A stretch of DNA of 64,000 bases, taken from IMG/VR virus record IMGVR_UViG_3300025168_000044, positions 1-64,000 of that record; one strand, given 5' to 3'. Of this stretch, positions 42,401 to 49,568 are shown piece after piece (within the stretch, counting starts at the first letter, position 1; every line of letters starts with the position of its first letter). The translations under genes and the position numbers were made by a program. Source of the stretch: a virus. Under the pieces are notes generated by a model. It worked only from the letters and a program-made list of their open reading frames with translations. It did not search any database and was not told where the DNA came from.

Positions 42401-44052
42401 GTTCCGCCAGCAGCAGCTTCCATTGCTGCCGACTTAATGGCTTCCATATCATCCCAAAGGTGAGCTTCTTCATTAGTAATGTCATCACCTAGCACTTCCT
42501 TTAGAGCAACCTGCATCCCGTCTCTGACTGCCTTGTAGTCAAAGAATCCAGTAATCCCTTCTGTAAATGCGTCATAGGCTACGTTTTTAGCCATGAACTC
42601 TGAAAGACTTGCTGCATTTCGGATAGTATAAATGCTTGCGGCATCTGCGAGTGAAGCCAAATTAAAAACAAGGCTTTTCCCATCCTTACCATCAATTTTA
42701 AATGCGCTGTCTGGCGCTTTATCTGTATCCACAACTCTATATAGATACATCCGGTTATCACTAACCTCTCGAACCAAAGTGCTTTCGGCTCTCATCATTG
42801 CAGTTTGCAACGCTTCATCATCAGGATACCGCAACCGTAATTTGTCACGAATGGCCTTACGGCGAGGATCTAGCGGGACATTTTCGTTAAAAAGTAATTT
42901 TAATTCTGCAACCCCAGAACCAACATTTTGGCTGGTGGCGGCATCTAAGGAGCCAGTGACTACACCACTTTTGGCAGCTAAGGGCCCAGCAAAAGACGCA
43001 ATTGCTCCAACCGTCAACCCTTGGACAAGAGCTGGGGTAGAACTAGGAAGCGTTTGGGAAAATTCGCCAAGAATAAAGTTTTTGCCTTGAAAGGGAGTAA
43101 GCTGATCTCCCGTAAATTCATCATACTTTTGGCGCTCCTCTGAAGTCACTTCCTGCTGGGTTGCAATTTTTTTCGCAATGGCAGCCAGCTCATTGGTAAA
43201 GGTTTGCGGCTTCCAGCTTTCTCCTAATTCTCTAATGTCCAGCAAAAGCGCGTCAGAAACTAAATTGGTGTCTATGCCTAGCTGAGATAATGTATCACTG
43301 CCATAAAGCGCTCGGCTGGATGCGCCAACTAGCAAATCACCAAAGGCACTAGCAGTTGCAGTGGGAACATTTTTTAAGCCAATGCCCAAGTTCTGCAGCT
43401 CTTCCTTTGCAACCTGAAGCGCTCTCTGGTTTTCTTGCTCTACAAAGGCTTCATCCTCTTTCCGCACAGCTGGTGGAAGGACCTGTTCTAGATTCCGCAA
43501 CTTTCCCAACTGGATCCGCTCGGCTTCCATTGCTTGCAGCTGATTTGCGCCTTCGAGTTGGGCATCAGGCTGAGGTTGGATAACTGCTGGAGTTAGGGCA
43601 AATGGCCCAGTGTTCGGGGCAGCAAACAACTTAGGTGAAGAAGAGTCAGGAGGGGGGACAGGTGGTGGTTCCAGATTTTGCTTAGGGGCTGGCGGGGCTT
43701 CTGCAGAAAATTGCTGAAAATAGTCAGGGATTTGCTGAGAGGCCGGATCAAATTCTAGGTTCAGCTCTGGTTGAGGGAACTCCAAGTTGGTAGGTTCTAA
43801 ATCCCCAACAGCTTCAAATAAATCAAGAAGTTGTAACGCTTGTTGGGCGCTTGTGCCATCACGCAAGAAGTTTTCAAACAGTTCAACCCGTTTTTCATCA
43901 CTTGTCTGATTACTTTGCAGAATTTCTTCAGGCATCCGCAACGGCCCAGGTGGGGCAATCTTTGGGGTGTCAATGCCAAGGTAATCAATATTGGTTTCCC
44001 TGTCAGATCTAGCATAGAAAGGGGCAAATTGGTTGCTGCCAAATTGAGCCAT
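30487..44052 (-). CDS. Giant polyvalent/ejected virion protein (4,521 aa)
   Basis: The N-terminal ~830 residues are mostly Pro/Gln-rich linker with helical blocks and a domain before a metal-site motif HEYVGH at 834-839. A long Pro/Glu/Ala-rich linker (about 920-1480) leads to a classic zinc peptidase motif HELGH at 1597-1601. Around 2100-2200 lies SGNNRSRAL (Ser2159), the signature of the DdrB-like ParB domain. Further domains have LQSDRFQQGRKFG and a EGYDGIVLSSGDQ motif as in large polyvalent proteins, then ALNPPSMARNFVSN near 3990. These families are known in proteins carried by phages and conjugative elements into the host. Injection with the DNA is inferred. Confidence 0.85.
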   Translation of the reverse strand: MAQFGSNQFAPFYARSDRETNIDYLGIDTPKIAPPGPLRMPEEILQSNQTSDEKRVELFENFLRDGTSAQQALQLLDLFEAVGDLEPTNLEFPQPELNLEFDPASQQIPDYFQQFSAEAPPAPKQNLEPPPVPPPDSSSPKLFAAPNTGPFALTPAVIQPQPDAQLEGANQLQAMEAERIQLGKLRNLEQVLPPAVRKEDEAFVEQENQRALQVAKEELQNLGIGLKNVPTATASAFGDLLVGASSRALYGSDTLSQLGIDTNLVSDALLLDIRELGESWKPQTFTNELAAIAKKIATQQEVTSEERQKYDEFTGDQLTPFQGKNFILGEFSQTLPSSTPALVQGLTVGAIASFAGPLAAKSGVVTGSLDAATSQNVGSGVAELKLLFNENVPLDPRRKAIRDKLRLRYPDDEALQTAMMRAESTLVREVSDNRMYLYRVVDTDKAPDSAFKIDGKDGKSLVFNLASLADAASIYTIRNAASLSEFMAKNVAYDAFTEGITGFFDYKAVRDGMQVALKEVLGDDITNEEAHLWDDMEAIKSAAMEAAAGGTISGFVTSGQYMLEGPDGMQQQFETVRQRRLGQKIANSAEAVAAKEQSLRAWYDKYKMPNQSDEGAFGEGQPNLLDTLFGDAVRQEELQGAEGMLSGQAEGPTPEPNLLDPNFDIESGVTQTEEGGIFAGEQVETRQDSVPSGSLEAEPISKGQQETFNELTNRNAQEIVATPQVLQFAIKLLAKSNKSLRDRVQAGKVKVVGTVEEAQALFPKAQINSQAEGYFDKGTQTITFIAENIASGSLEPRPDFVSGLNITGFLSQGKEFKLSPVERMAIRAVEVIEHEYVGHQGLRDIMSDEDRDSLLQRMYITFGEEIDAFRQERYPNANDLTATEEWIVNKYAEKGQLKAQWQAGLRQKLAESRGNIAKASEIELRSLFAEIVKQQTDGGKKRQPPRATKQKPPETTPPPEAPAQEAPAQEGDQIGSEESATVATVATPATLGDQIGADVAPQTPLQEEASRLFGRAEPEVTTEPTEDLTIPPLTSQETVLPERPQPAPRGGSLPLEDVDIEETSDGNAILTEQVEPAAPTYQSGEMIGLDDVAEKSGMAGVILETNEDGSVDMLMTETGRVERNVPTDNLKLLVANDDRLDPPEAPDLKTLPNAIEEEVASKPAPGPVVEEATLPEVAPPEIINLPESAWKTFRKYLQLKRDGKEDSDGARLFRSVVEKKLPEGRTFEELVEQEEALEMPEAVAPEVPESDTSLAQEAPVLAEPPAVEPVKAAAPTARATKEMLRVEQEEAIKPWFASLPDATRELVGAAIKTPAGKVSTAGKRIAKGKKFEDLSTRDQSRLLKEVFENDDFPFTVELPERAAPTLAEAEQQAVPESSVDIESLERTPPPEIQPVAQEPTTTLEPLDAEATDAEIRAYQEQFDRQLEALQEEEAASGVSPESPAVVMPPAPEVPSEMEGTNGRETDDSLAGLDQDEVRNIFMLDRTPTLIDRRNQPELEEDAVETNVRISGGNEEDTLSSPTRRERKFQEIEYNETKPVVENPEQKVVDRYGNQLGNIRLHERSYTWNGAHFNGGVGLDLDFALDADNTEIAHVILHELGHATHSLVGDRINQLPDIDEELQQIEDFLYPGLRSKVDAAMQQEEKPDVKFFNYLLSPEELIAEFNTHLGDDPVVDPQGRPVAPQIAEILVSEQNNSELVRLRNIMPTGLFGKTEAVGRLSLQDGQLDVVLEPMDAAHQNSIRYEVAKAKSIEKASGTNYTALLNFDLAEFTTPKAIGNLAFDAYLTGYYESKIRVNGQRVERDSEEQRQAQIQLLRRAVELFNIEEELKPTNFTAGFYRTKSEKKLAKLQAEGKTLQQSIDDFDDQMVAKYGSDWFAKKSEYEVAKQLNEDVRINEIEKTINKKDLQKAKSLLDSRIAMDRVEYEMGRQPIEQSVRNALRDDELANAILETFELDFRGDAVGMYLSGKNLEVNLDSPEVMQSAYSRVGEIIAKRRGAEDFNVLADSSVSPLLPSGKKELKQEVFSIVQRGREAILSAFVNPTEQPLALTPPTITPTPVQVDGGVEANIPRDIAAVSENAPAQVALVNVDDIFISNELDGSINPDFARAAGVQPRDRTSLQADPKLREIIGEPDETRFLGNSPDPGMGAPIINNQGAVLSGNNRSRALKYLAEQATNQENQRESQFWQNYEDELLERAEGLGFSPSTVLERINEAKANGTRLIMVRRFTEDLPQGTIEKIANIENKPQVEVLSLAEKARDLGNQMNSIDVQSLITEDGLAITRKGVRERIQALVPNATEYKLYFTEDGGLTKEGEKIFTLALFTKAYPKELVDQISLATEIPAQVGALRDSVPKRLNLLQAVDAMQLNQNLKQELQGLTDRIYQDWREAEAVYNDLEKNPAAAEDFSNIGELMPFKDKAQRILVRSMRGNTRKASITSMRKKFDKFYEHLKLYATDLVDESPLGYEKLVENFFSVDESVLEDPSQGALFSLRRKPQVGVEGAPSYERNLAAADTSEEAVTAWKSANKGKFLEDPSPQLIEAARKYGQAQYETEAKMLAAQQKYLAAVREFDPIVPLESTPSIRPWSDHVNALDSNKLKGNKGLIGLTKFIIDGIRVGLRLDIPSYKSYGVYTPTIHDSSGAPIGYGKAAKITDVTFGADNIAKKALQVAMGEAAKSPFALINGTFVNEDPEALYNQAVSIMDNPLGKATYRDADGSTWTQVGYKPHRYSWFYDKTDGMPLNTADEVIQVGALVLAKNAVKGLPTDQRNLTKPVDEGGKLFSLRRTFDPSNIVDQPLVAGIKVTDPKTGERRNVDRPMFESKLVEVLQDLPPEPVRADFASESKFLKARGKHRQQYIYDGMPAGNAYDRLIDMARSKRVAMSRRPTQEVQTLFGDKETFVDGNPNRPIVVEEVAKNAAIPEVLVHTSAESEYVLSQEPGGSNYRQIVLVHKNMEQNQPKYDYTIQGDHFPVPNSLFFFLVQDRRTSDGEKVLFMDQLQSDRFQQGRKFGNEPLSSGESKQLLEDQIQTETSIKLRQQELFNNLGQVYQEYVDNRIAPRPSDQDIQNARENAENELDRKLAAARDISLSSNSQFEKSANVILTELFSYEFSNPYFQSAVMTRGAPYEAESGPNFIEGERRFIVEQGRDRIDADEFFQLNENLKPLTDEEVLRYQRMNPWDVAKMQDVFRLRTIRTFFDKFVDSEDFVQHMLRDSNPLTLDQIRAVYGNGAIVNQDIGRLNRAIINEMGRQDDAAPYDARAADLFAAADSEIKALSDKVGEIKDKRNNSGVPPNFLQENWWRRGLEFITKLAAREGYDGIVLSSGDQTIRNNLTAAGAQEGTRLFYDQRYPNHLGKIAKNYEAVASDVNVGINKRTVSETNSANLASFAEYETQLNALPSIPKIEPEINRGILFTNEDYRVIDTKRDELFSLRPRGRRPLNEEEKQSLGKKFTNINFFENLFDPAKLIYRIKRIASGVSGFVDPFAYVKHRDELLTLRNLAKGKIQKAERVQREIYDGIRTAETPTEIYEMLTQGLPEESVTIESDRAIAVKTRDEIDDLGQQLVDLGQIPQESYEKYRFKYLPQVYLKYLLPDEVNAVLSTGRKPSPLNYTNRRKLTGDNPTDLLVQEILGIVKDPAFLAAQSVGTVGRDIALLEYFQSLAENPAWTLQDQFTGFSLHDEMQQIINEMLDANQMTQEEAIQLSQNLRLHELEPQIIPSNLLSVLDIFGDWISGTSAKLSQNVDDQRAISAGQQSMLETDTGQPAQVEAALAEQKLWSYIRSQFTRLQTELERTDPDRPFRNQRRLKRRAKGLEPIVVLALDQQQPIQANEKQRAAASWLSNNLETAALVEMLKVLDPIIGMRGYDVTASYLSEEAQRIRDQIAPTKSAKYQQALYTLTKRMDDYKREALGRMGLPTDESATAFEGWAKMPKDKRYGALRGMWVKQEIYDDIVGFTQIEPGKDDFMTKFLFGDDSVAAKYQRYQKLFSVALNPPSMARNFVSNKLWMYVITGMPPFPINTRKLGVNALSYNIRAVQSLLSNDANQKDRQYKEIFEKYGLGVGTFSNQELKRIRQEVAEFQIKLKTQKNKLSPAEKRELSEMTGLPIEEFKDFSAAEIYYLHLANLWNKYIVDKGGFIYQNMEFMDKMSVVMYAMEEKGLSEEEAVRLAEDALFDYSLVRPWVRTTRTSPLGAAFITYTAKVLETFPRALKRDPAGVGRRSLLLLAWQYKLFNTLSKIIQFGFKQTIEEMFEEDEEDSVEALKKARGEWAEKNPSLALFPFKDSMDRFQLIDQTYYIPWGMYTRAAEELSRGNVDSAAAQSGILQSFLLNLVAGYRTGVDPFTKRKFIDDYLPEEDQDVQRSVWLSNQLQPAILRGMIDEAHKYITSDSDVPIPSTGGVIRQLIDALSAEGMIPMLYDESTLVDSEGQPKRTLGQSLGRTFAGANLYSVDPLNAQRRNIELQSYKLGQLKSRQVRESQKIAGNQNLSDEEKIERIREKNEYFTKAIMKQYEKLLGTARPLPATITD

Positions 44053-44053
44053 G

Positions 44054-46153
44054 TTATTGCCCCCTATTATTTAGCGCCTGTTGAAGCATTTGTTGAAAAA
44101 GGGGGTTGCTTGAAAGTAATCCTAATGCCTTGGGGTCATTCATTACTCTATCTACAAGCCCCTCAAACGCATTATTGGTATAACCGGCTCCGCGCACATT
44201 TGCCAAATTGCCATTAGCAGAGCCTGCAGCTGGGGCTTCTTTCCCCTTTCTTGTTGCCGCCGCCTTCTTCAACTTTGCCTCATTTTTTTCGGCTGTATTT
44301 TGTTCGGTGCGATTACGTTCTAAAAGTCGTTGATTTATTGCAGAATCTTTTGTTAAATCAGGTAAGGTTTGTTGGAGATTGTATTGGTTAACAAGAGTTC
44401 CGTTTTCTCTCAAAACTTGGTTATAGTTCATCCCTACCCCCCCTATAGGAGCAAGGGTTTCTTGGTCAAGCCTGAGAACATTCTCTAAATTAGATTGATT
44501 TTCTTGCCCACCACCTTGGGTACGTTGCCTACCCCCAATTGAGGTTCTTAGATTAGGTTCCCCTTGAGGACGGCTAACGGGAGCTTCGATTGTATTTCCT
44601 TGCCCTGCAGCTTGATCAGCGCTGGGGCTAGAAAAATCAAATTTGAGTAGATTACTGAGAAACCCATATTCTTGAGTGTCTGGTGGTGGCTCCAGCTTTT
44701 GCTTAGGGGCTGGTTCTGGGGCTGCTTGTAAACTTAAACGCTTTAGTGGGTTTTGGGGCAGCTGTTCTATTGCAGCATTTATAGAATTCCGTGCCCGTTC
44801 AACTGCTTCATTAGACGGTTCATACAATGCTATGTAGGAATCCAACAACCCTTGCAAAACTTCAGGTGATTGGGCAACTGATTGCCCTAAAATGTCTGTT
44901 TTCTCTTTGTCAATCTGAGCGACTTTTGAAATAAACAGTTTGTCATTGGTATTTTGATTATCACTCTTAAGAACACTCAACAAATCTTGGGCTAAATCTT
45001 CGTCCATATCAGCATTTTGAGCTGCTACCAAAAATTGTTCATCAGACATTTTGTCTGTGCCAACTAAAGATTTTGCATTTTCTAACACCTTCTTTGCTTG
45101 TTCTAGCCTTGGTGCAGTTTCTAACTCAAACTTTTTTAGATTTACCTCAATGGAAAACCGTAGTTGTGCATCTGCGCTGAGTCTCTCATAATCCTCACTT
45201 GCCACCAAAGCTGGGAAACTTTGCGCCAGCTTTTTATACTCATCTTTTGTGGTAACCTTACCTAGCATGTCTTGAAAGGGTTTTAGATTTTCGCGGTCCC
45301 GCTTCAGTTCATTGTTTTCTGCAGTATCCACAGCAGCCTCAAATCTAAAATTGTCTCTTGTAATTGCTACTTTTGCAGCATTGGCTTCCCTTTCAATTTG
45401 CGCACGATCCTTTGCAAATTTCCTTTTGATACTAGGAGGAGCGTTGTCATACGCAGCTAATGCGCTTTCAGCATCCCCGCCATTTATGAAAGAGGTAATA
45501 GCGTTTTGCACTTTTGCAACTTGGGTTGAATAATCAAAAGGGTTGTTGCCGCCGACTGCTTCCGTTGCTTGCTGTTCTAGCTTTTGGAAATCAAGCATGT
45601 AGCTTGGATTGTCATCGCCTAGTTCATACTTTGTCCGATGGGAAGAATTTAACTGGTCAATCATGCTGGTTGTGGCCGCTGGAGCCATGTCTCTTGCTTC
45701 AGCAACTTTCAGCAGATTATTCAGGTTGGTGGTGTAGTCATTTTGCTGCTTTGCCAGCTCTCGCTCTTGAAAAGCCCCATAGGCGCCCATCACTTGAGGG
45801 GCTACTTGGTTGATCGTTTCAAAACTGCTTGGCTGCGTGTAGGGCATCCCTGTCAACTCTTGCTCGTTGTAAGGTTTGACCATACTGTTAGCACCACTTC
45901 CCAAGGTACTGCCAAGCTGGTAGCCCATCGCCATGGTTGCAGGGTTGTATCCCGTAGCCATTCCAGCCACAGCTGCTCCTGCCACTCCACCCAGAGTGCC
46001 AACCAACCCCCGATTGCTTCTAGCGTTTGAGGCTGCTCTCCGAGCTGCTGCAGCTTCCTCTTGTTGCCGTTTGATTTCACGGCGTTGCTTGCGATTGGCT
46101 AAAGCGTTGCCAAAATTCATTAACGATTGTCCGTAATTAGGGAAACTAGCCAT
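44054..46153 (-). CDS. Ejection/internal virion protein (699 aa)
   Basis: Residues ~48-90 are a Gly/Ala-rich membrane-like segment (GLVGTLGGVAGAAVAGMATG), typical of short-tailed-phage proteins that extend the tail into the envelope. The rest is helical (KVLENAKSLVGTDKMSDEQF) and Pro/Gln-rich. A PAPKQKLEPPP motif near residue 485 is shared with the giant protein. It precedes the giant gene by 1 bp. Role in DNA translocation is inferred from sequence character and position. Confidence 0.6.
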   Translation of the reverse strand: MASFPNYGQSLMNFGNALANRKQRREIKRQQEEAAAARRAASNARSNRGLVGTLGGVAGAAVAGMATGYNPATMAMGYQLGSTLGSGANSMVKPYNEQELTGMPYTQPSSFETINQVAPQVMGAYGAFQERELAKQQNDYTTNLNNLLKVAEARDMAPAATTSMIDQLNSSHRTKYELGDDNPSYMLDFQKLEQQATEAVGGNNPFDYSTQVAKVQNAITSFINGGDAESALAAYDNAPPSIKRKFAKDRAQIEREANAAKVAITRDNFRFEAAVDTAENNELKRDRENLKPFQDMLGKVTTKDEYKKLAQSFPALVASEDYERLSADAQLRFSIEVNLKKFELETAPRLEQAKKVLENAKSLVGTDKMSDEQFLVAAQNADMDEDLAQDLLSVLKSDNQNTNDKLFISKVAQIDKEKTDILGQSVAQSPEVLQGLLDSYIALYEPSNEAVERARNSINAAIEQLPQNPLKRLSLQAAPEPAPKQKLEPPPDTQEYGFLSNLLKFDFSSPSADQAAGQGNTIEAPVSRPQGEPNLRTSIGGRQRTQGGGQENQSNLENVLRLDQETLAPIGGVGMNYNQVLRENGTLVNQYNLQQTLPDLTKDSAINQRLLERNRTEQNTAEKNEAKLKKAAATRKGKEAPAAGSANGNLANVRGAGYTNNAFEGLVDRVMNDPKALGLLSSNPLFQQMLQQALNNRGQ

Positions 46154-46155
46154 AT

Positions 46156-48786
46156 TTAATCGTTAGCTATGATGTTGTTAGTCGCATTGGAAATATCAAT
46201 GTCTCCAGAAGTTTGAGCCGAAGAGCCGGTCAATGTGTTGATATTGTTGAGAATGCTTTGCCCATAATTAGTCACCAGAGGGCTCATCGTGATGTACGGA
46301 TTGGTGGCTGCCAGCTGATTCGTTAGGTAGTTCCCAACATTACCCACCCCAGCATTTGCAAAGTTGATTGCCTGCCCCCCTGCAGCCAATTGGCTATTTG
46401 CCGCATTGGCGCTGATCCCTGCTGATGTGTTGTATAATTCCGCTTGTTGAATAGCAGCTCCTGCTTGTTGTCCTAAAAGCCCAACACCTTGCATCAAAGC
46501 GTTGGCTTTGTTGCTGATTAGATTGCCTTCAGAAAGTAAAGTATTGATTCCCATGCCATAAGCTGTACCTCGACCTGCTAGGCTGCGTTCGACACCACCG
46601 AGCAAGGAGGCTGAATTGCTCATGGCCTGAGCGCCCATGTTGAAGCTGTCAATTGCAGCTTGCCGTCTGGCTTGTTGAAGCGAGTTAGTTCGGTTGTTCT
46701 CCAACTCCATTAGAGCAGAAGTATACGCTGGTGAGTTCGGGCTCATCCCGCTTTGAGCAAATTGCGTATTGAGGGTTTCTCGAACGCCTTGTGCGCTCTG
46801 CTGCACTTGATCAGCAGCATCACTGTAAAGGAGATCCAGATAATTACGATACGGCGTAGGGCTACGAGATTCATTAAACATTTCACGATATTGAGCGCCT
46901 ACTTCATCATAGTCACTAGCCAGATCCTGAGTCAGAGATTCGTAAGGCCGCAGACGGTTGATTACTTCTTGATAATCCTGAGCAATCCCCCCTTCGCCTG
47001 GAGTAGAGCCGACCAGCTGCGTTTCATATTCGGCAAATCTGGCTTCAAAGGATTGGGGATTATAGACGGGGTTGCCATCTGAATCCGTGGTGTAGGCGCC
47101 AAAGCGATCACCAATGTCCGCAATCGCTTGCCCCATGTCGCGCATGTTATCAATGTCCTGCTCTGCTAGATCAATTGCGCCGCCTTCATCCAGCAGTTCA
47201 CTGACCACATTTTCTACACGATCATAAACTGTGGATTCCTCAATGACATTGCCCTCAGAATCCACTTCAATAGGTTGGCCGTTAAAGGTGTAGCTCTCTG
47301 CCGTTGCTGTGGATCCATCCGTTTGCAGGGTATTTCCTGTTGAATCCTGAAAGGTCCCATCGCCTTGCTGGGTATAGGTTGTTTGATCAATGACAACGCT
47401 GGCCCCCTGAGAAAACTGAGCAAATTCGGTATACCCAGATTCTGGTGTAATAATACCTACCTCATCTTCACCAACAGCTTTTCCTTTGGATGTAATGCCA
47501 ACAAAATTTCCATCGGCATCATAGACAAATTGCCCATATCCATCCCCACCCATTTCTTTAACAAATGAACTGGGGTCACGGTTATAGCTTGTTCTAAGAG
47601 AAGGGATTTCTACACCTAAATCTGTCGTTTTAGCAGGGGATTGTTCTTCCGTAGGGGGTGTGTCACTAACAGTAAACCCTGCTGGCAGGTTGTTCATATC
47701 TAACTGCCCAGCAATCGGATTGTTAATCTGAGCGTCAGGAAACAACTCTTGAAGTTGAGGCAACCCCTCTGGAGTCACAGGGTCAATTGGTTTTTGCCCA
47801 GGCACCAGCTCATAACCTTCTGCTAGGGTTTCCCCATCTGCCCCATAAATGCTTTCGCCTGTTTTAACCTTGATGCTGCCATCAGCTGCACTAGAGAGCT
47901 TGCTAAACACGCCGCCCTCTCTTGCCCCATTATCACCTGTTGGGGTACCAAAAAGATGATTCATTATGCCATCACGGATCCCAGCATTCTTTGCGTATTC
48001 CTTGCTGAGTATGCCAGTGCCATCATAGCCAGACAGCACGTTGTACGGCGTTTCCGTTGGCTCAAAAGATCCTGTTGTCTCATTGAAGTTGGCATAAACC
48101 ATTTGTCCTTGGCCGTTGTCCATTAAAATGGTTTCTTCCCCACCACCACTTGGCTGATAAACGTATACGCCTCGGTCTTCATCAAAAACAAAGGTGTCGC
48201 TATACGCTTGGTCAATTTCTTCTTTTGAAAGCTGGCTGTATTCAGCCTTGCCCAGCAGCATCTGCGACATATACTGAATCTGGGCTATCGTTTTTGGCGA
48301 AAGCCGAATCTGGCTATCCTCAAAGGTTGAGTTCATCCATTCGTTAAAAGCCTCTAGCGGGTCTTCAGCTTCCACGACCTGAGTGACAAACTCTTCCGCT
48401 TCCGCTTCTGTTACCCCACCACTATCACTGGTGGTGGTTGTGGAATTATTAAGGGTTTCGCCTGTTTTTGGATCTACCCCACCACCACCAAGGTTAATTG
48501 GCGTCCCTTGAGTAATGAACTCTGAAATTTGTTGAAGAACTCCTTTTTCTTCCTCTTCATCCTCCTCTGTGGTCTGACTGTTTACAATGATGTCCCCAAG
48601 GCTTTTCTCTGGGTCATCATTGTACTCCCGTAGCCCTGTCATTGGGTTCCGACCACCAGAGCCGCCTAGGCGTTTGAGCATTTGGGCTTCTTCAGGATTG
48701 ATGTGCGCAAGGATGGTGTCTCCCCCTCGCCCCATTTGTTCAGCTTGCTTAAGCACGCTTTTCATCCCTGAGCTGTAAGCATTCAT
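46156..48786 (-). CDS. Ejection/internal virion protein (876 aa)
   Basis: The N-terminal part is acidic and Gly-rich with many low-complexity stretches. The C-terminal ~280 residues are helical and resemble P22-type DNA-ejection proteins: DQVQQSAQGVRETLNTQFAQ, GMSPNSPAYTSALMELENNR, then Ala/Gly-rich LLGGVERSLAGRGTAYGMGI. It shares FAEYETQL with the giant protein, encoded by an identical 25-bp stretch. It overlaps the upstream gene by four bases. Confidence 0.6.
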   Translation of the reverse strand: MNAYSSGMKSVLKQAEQMGRGGDTILAHINPEEAQMLKRLGGSGGRNPMTGLREYNDDPEKSLGDIIVNSQTTEEDEEEEKGVLQQISEFITQGTPINLGGGGVDPKTGETLNNSTTTTSDSGGVTEAEAEEFVTQVVEAEDPLEAFNEWMNSTFEDSQIRLSPKTIAQIQYMSQMLLGKAEYSQLSKEEIDQAYSDTFVFDEDRGVYVYQPSGGGEETILMDNGQGQMVYANFNETTGSFEPTETPYNVLSGYDGTGILSKEYAKNAGIRDGIMNHLFGTPTGDNGAREGGVFSKLSSAADGSIKVKTGESIYGADGETLAEGYELVPGQKPIDPVTPEGLPQLQELFPDAQINNPIAGQLDMNNLPAGFTVSDTPPTEEQSPAKTTDLGVEIPSLRTSYNRDPSSFVKEMGGDGYGQFVYDADGNFVGITSKGKAVGEDEVGIITPESGYTEFAQFSQGASVVIDQTTYTQQGDGTFQDSTGNTLQTDGSTATAESYTFNGQPIEVDSEGNVIEESTVYDRVENVVSELLDEGGAIDLAEQDIDNMRDMGQAIADIGDRFGAYTTDSDGNPVYNPQSFEARFAEYETQLVGSTPGEGGIAQDYQEVINRLRPYESLTQDLASDYDEVGAQYREMFNESRSPTPYRNYLDLLYSDAADQVQQSAQGVRETLNTQFAQSGMSPNSPAYTSALMELENNRTNSLQQARRQAAIDSFNMGAQAMSNSASLLGGVERSLAGRGTAYGMGINTLLSEGNLISNKANALMQGVGLLGQQAGAAIQQAELYNTSAGISANAANSQLAAGGQAINFANAGVGNVGNYLTNQLAATNPYITMSPLVTNYGQSILNNINTLTGSSAQTSGDIDISNATNNIIAND

Positions 48787-49568
48787 CTCGTTTCCTCGGT
48801 TTGTTGTGACATGGTTCGTTGTTCCAAATCGCTTAGGGTCCTATCCGTTTCAACAACAAAAACTTTACCTGCTGTTGGATTGAGTACCCGATATTGCAGG
48901 ACAAAGCCTACGGTCCCGCTCGGGAAGTATAGTTTCTCTGTCTTGGTTGCTGTTGAGGTCAGATTGTAGACTTTGTCGATGGCAACCCCGTCCAGATACC
49001 ATTGGAGCTCGACAGAGCCCCGATAGGTGATCTGAAACTCAGCATGAGTCCTGATCCCTCTATAAAATCTGGGAGGCAAGGCTCTTGGAATAGCCCAAAG
49101 GATTTCCGCATCCGCAGCAGAATCGGCTGTATTGTGAATGTGGGGTACAAACCCATAGCTAATTGGGTCAAAATAAAGCCGAAGGGTTTCCGTCACTTCA
49201 GTGGTGGAAGCCTCTTTTTTTGTTGCGACGGTATACAGTGTATCTTTAGCGTTTCCATCTACATAAACTTGAGGGCGTAAAGTACCAGCTCCTCGGAAAC
49301 CAATCTCGTAGTAGTGGAAAAGCTGCTGCTCTAGGAAGCTCTCCACCGGCACGGTTTCAAATACATAATTAAGCAGTGAAGTAGATGAGCTTGAGAGATG
49401 GCCGATATAGCCAGAGGTAGCCACTGGCAGAGTCAGGCGCCGCCCCCGAAAACTATTATGGTTTGGAAGGTTCACCGCTGTCATGATATTTAAGCCATCA
49501 ACACTCACAGTGATTGTCGGTGCCCCCACATACTCAACTCTCAAAGCGGTGAATAAAACCCGATTCAT
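48783..49568 (-). CDS. Tail-associated protein of unknown function (261 aa)
   Basis: The sequence is beta-rich (VEYVGAPTITVSVDGLNIMT, RGSVELQWYLDGVAIDKVYN), with no membrane segment, and it overlaps both neighbours by four bases. Position between a large tail-like protein and ejection proteins suggests a tail component. No family recognised. Confidence 0.55.
   Translation of the reverse strand: MNRVLFTALRVEYVGAPTITVSVDGLNIMTAVNLPNHNSFRGRRLTLPVATSGYIGHLSSSSTSLLNYVFETVPVESFLEQQLFHYYEIGFRGAGTLRPQVYVDGNAKDTLYTVATKKEASTTEVTETLRLYFDPISYGFVPHIHNTADSAADAEILWAIPRALPPRFYRGIRTHAEFQITYRGSVELQWYLDGVAIDKVYNLTSTATKTEKLYFPSGTVGFVLQYRVLNPTAGKVFVVETDRTLSDLEQRTMSQQTEETR

Noticed and set aside
30487-44052. Giant gene as an N4-like virion RNA polymerase
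   Set aside because: I saw peptidase, ParB-like and polyvalent-class motifs, and none of the conserved T7-like RNA polymerase motifs, so that label is not supported.
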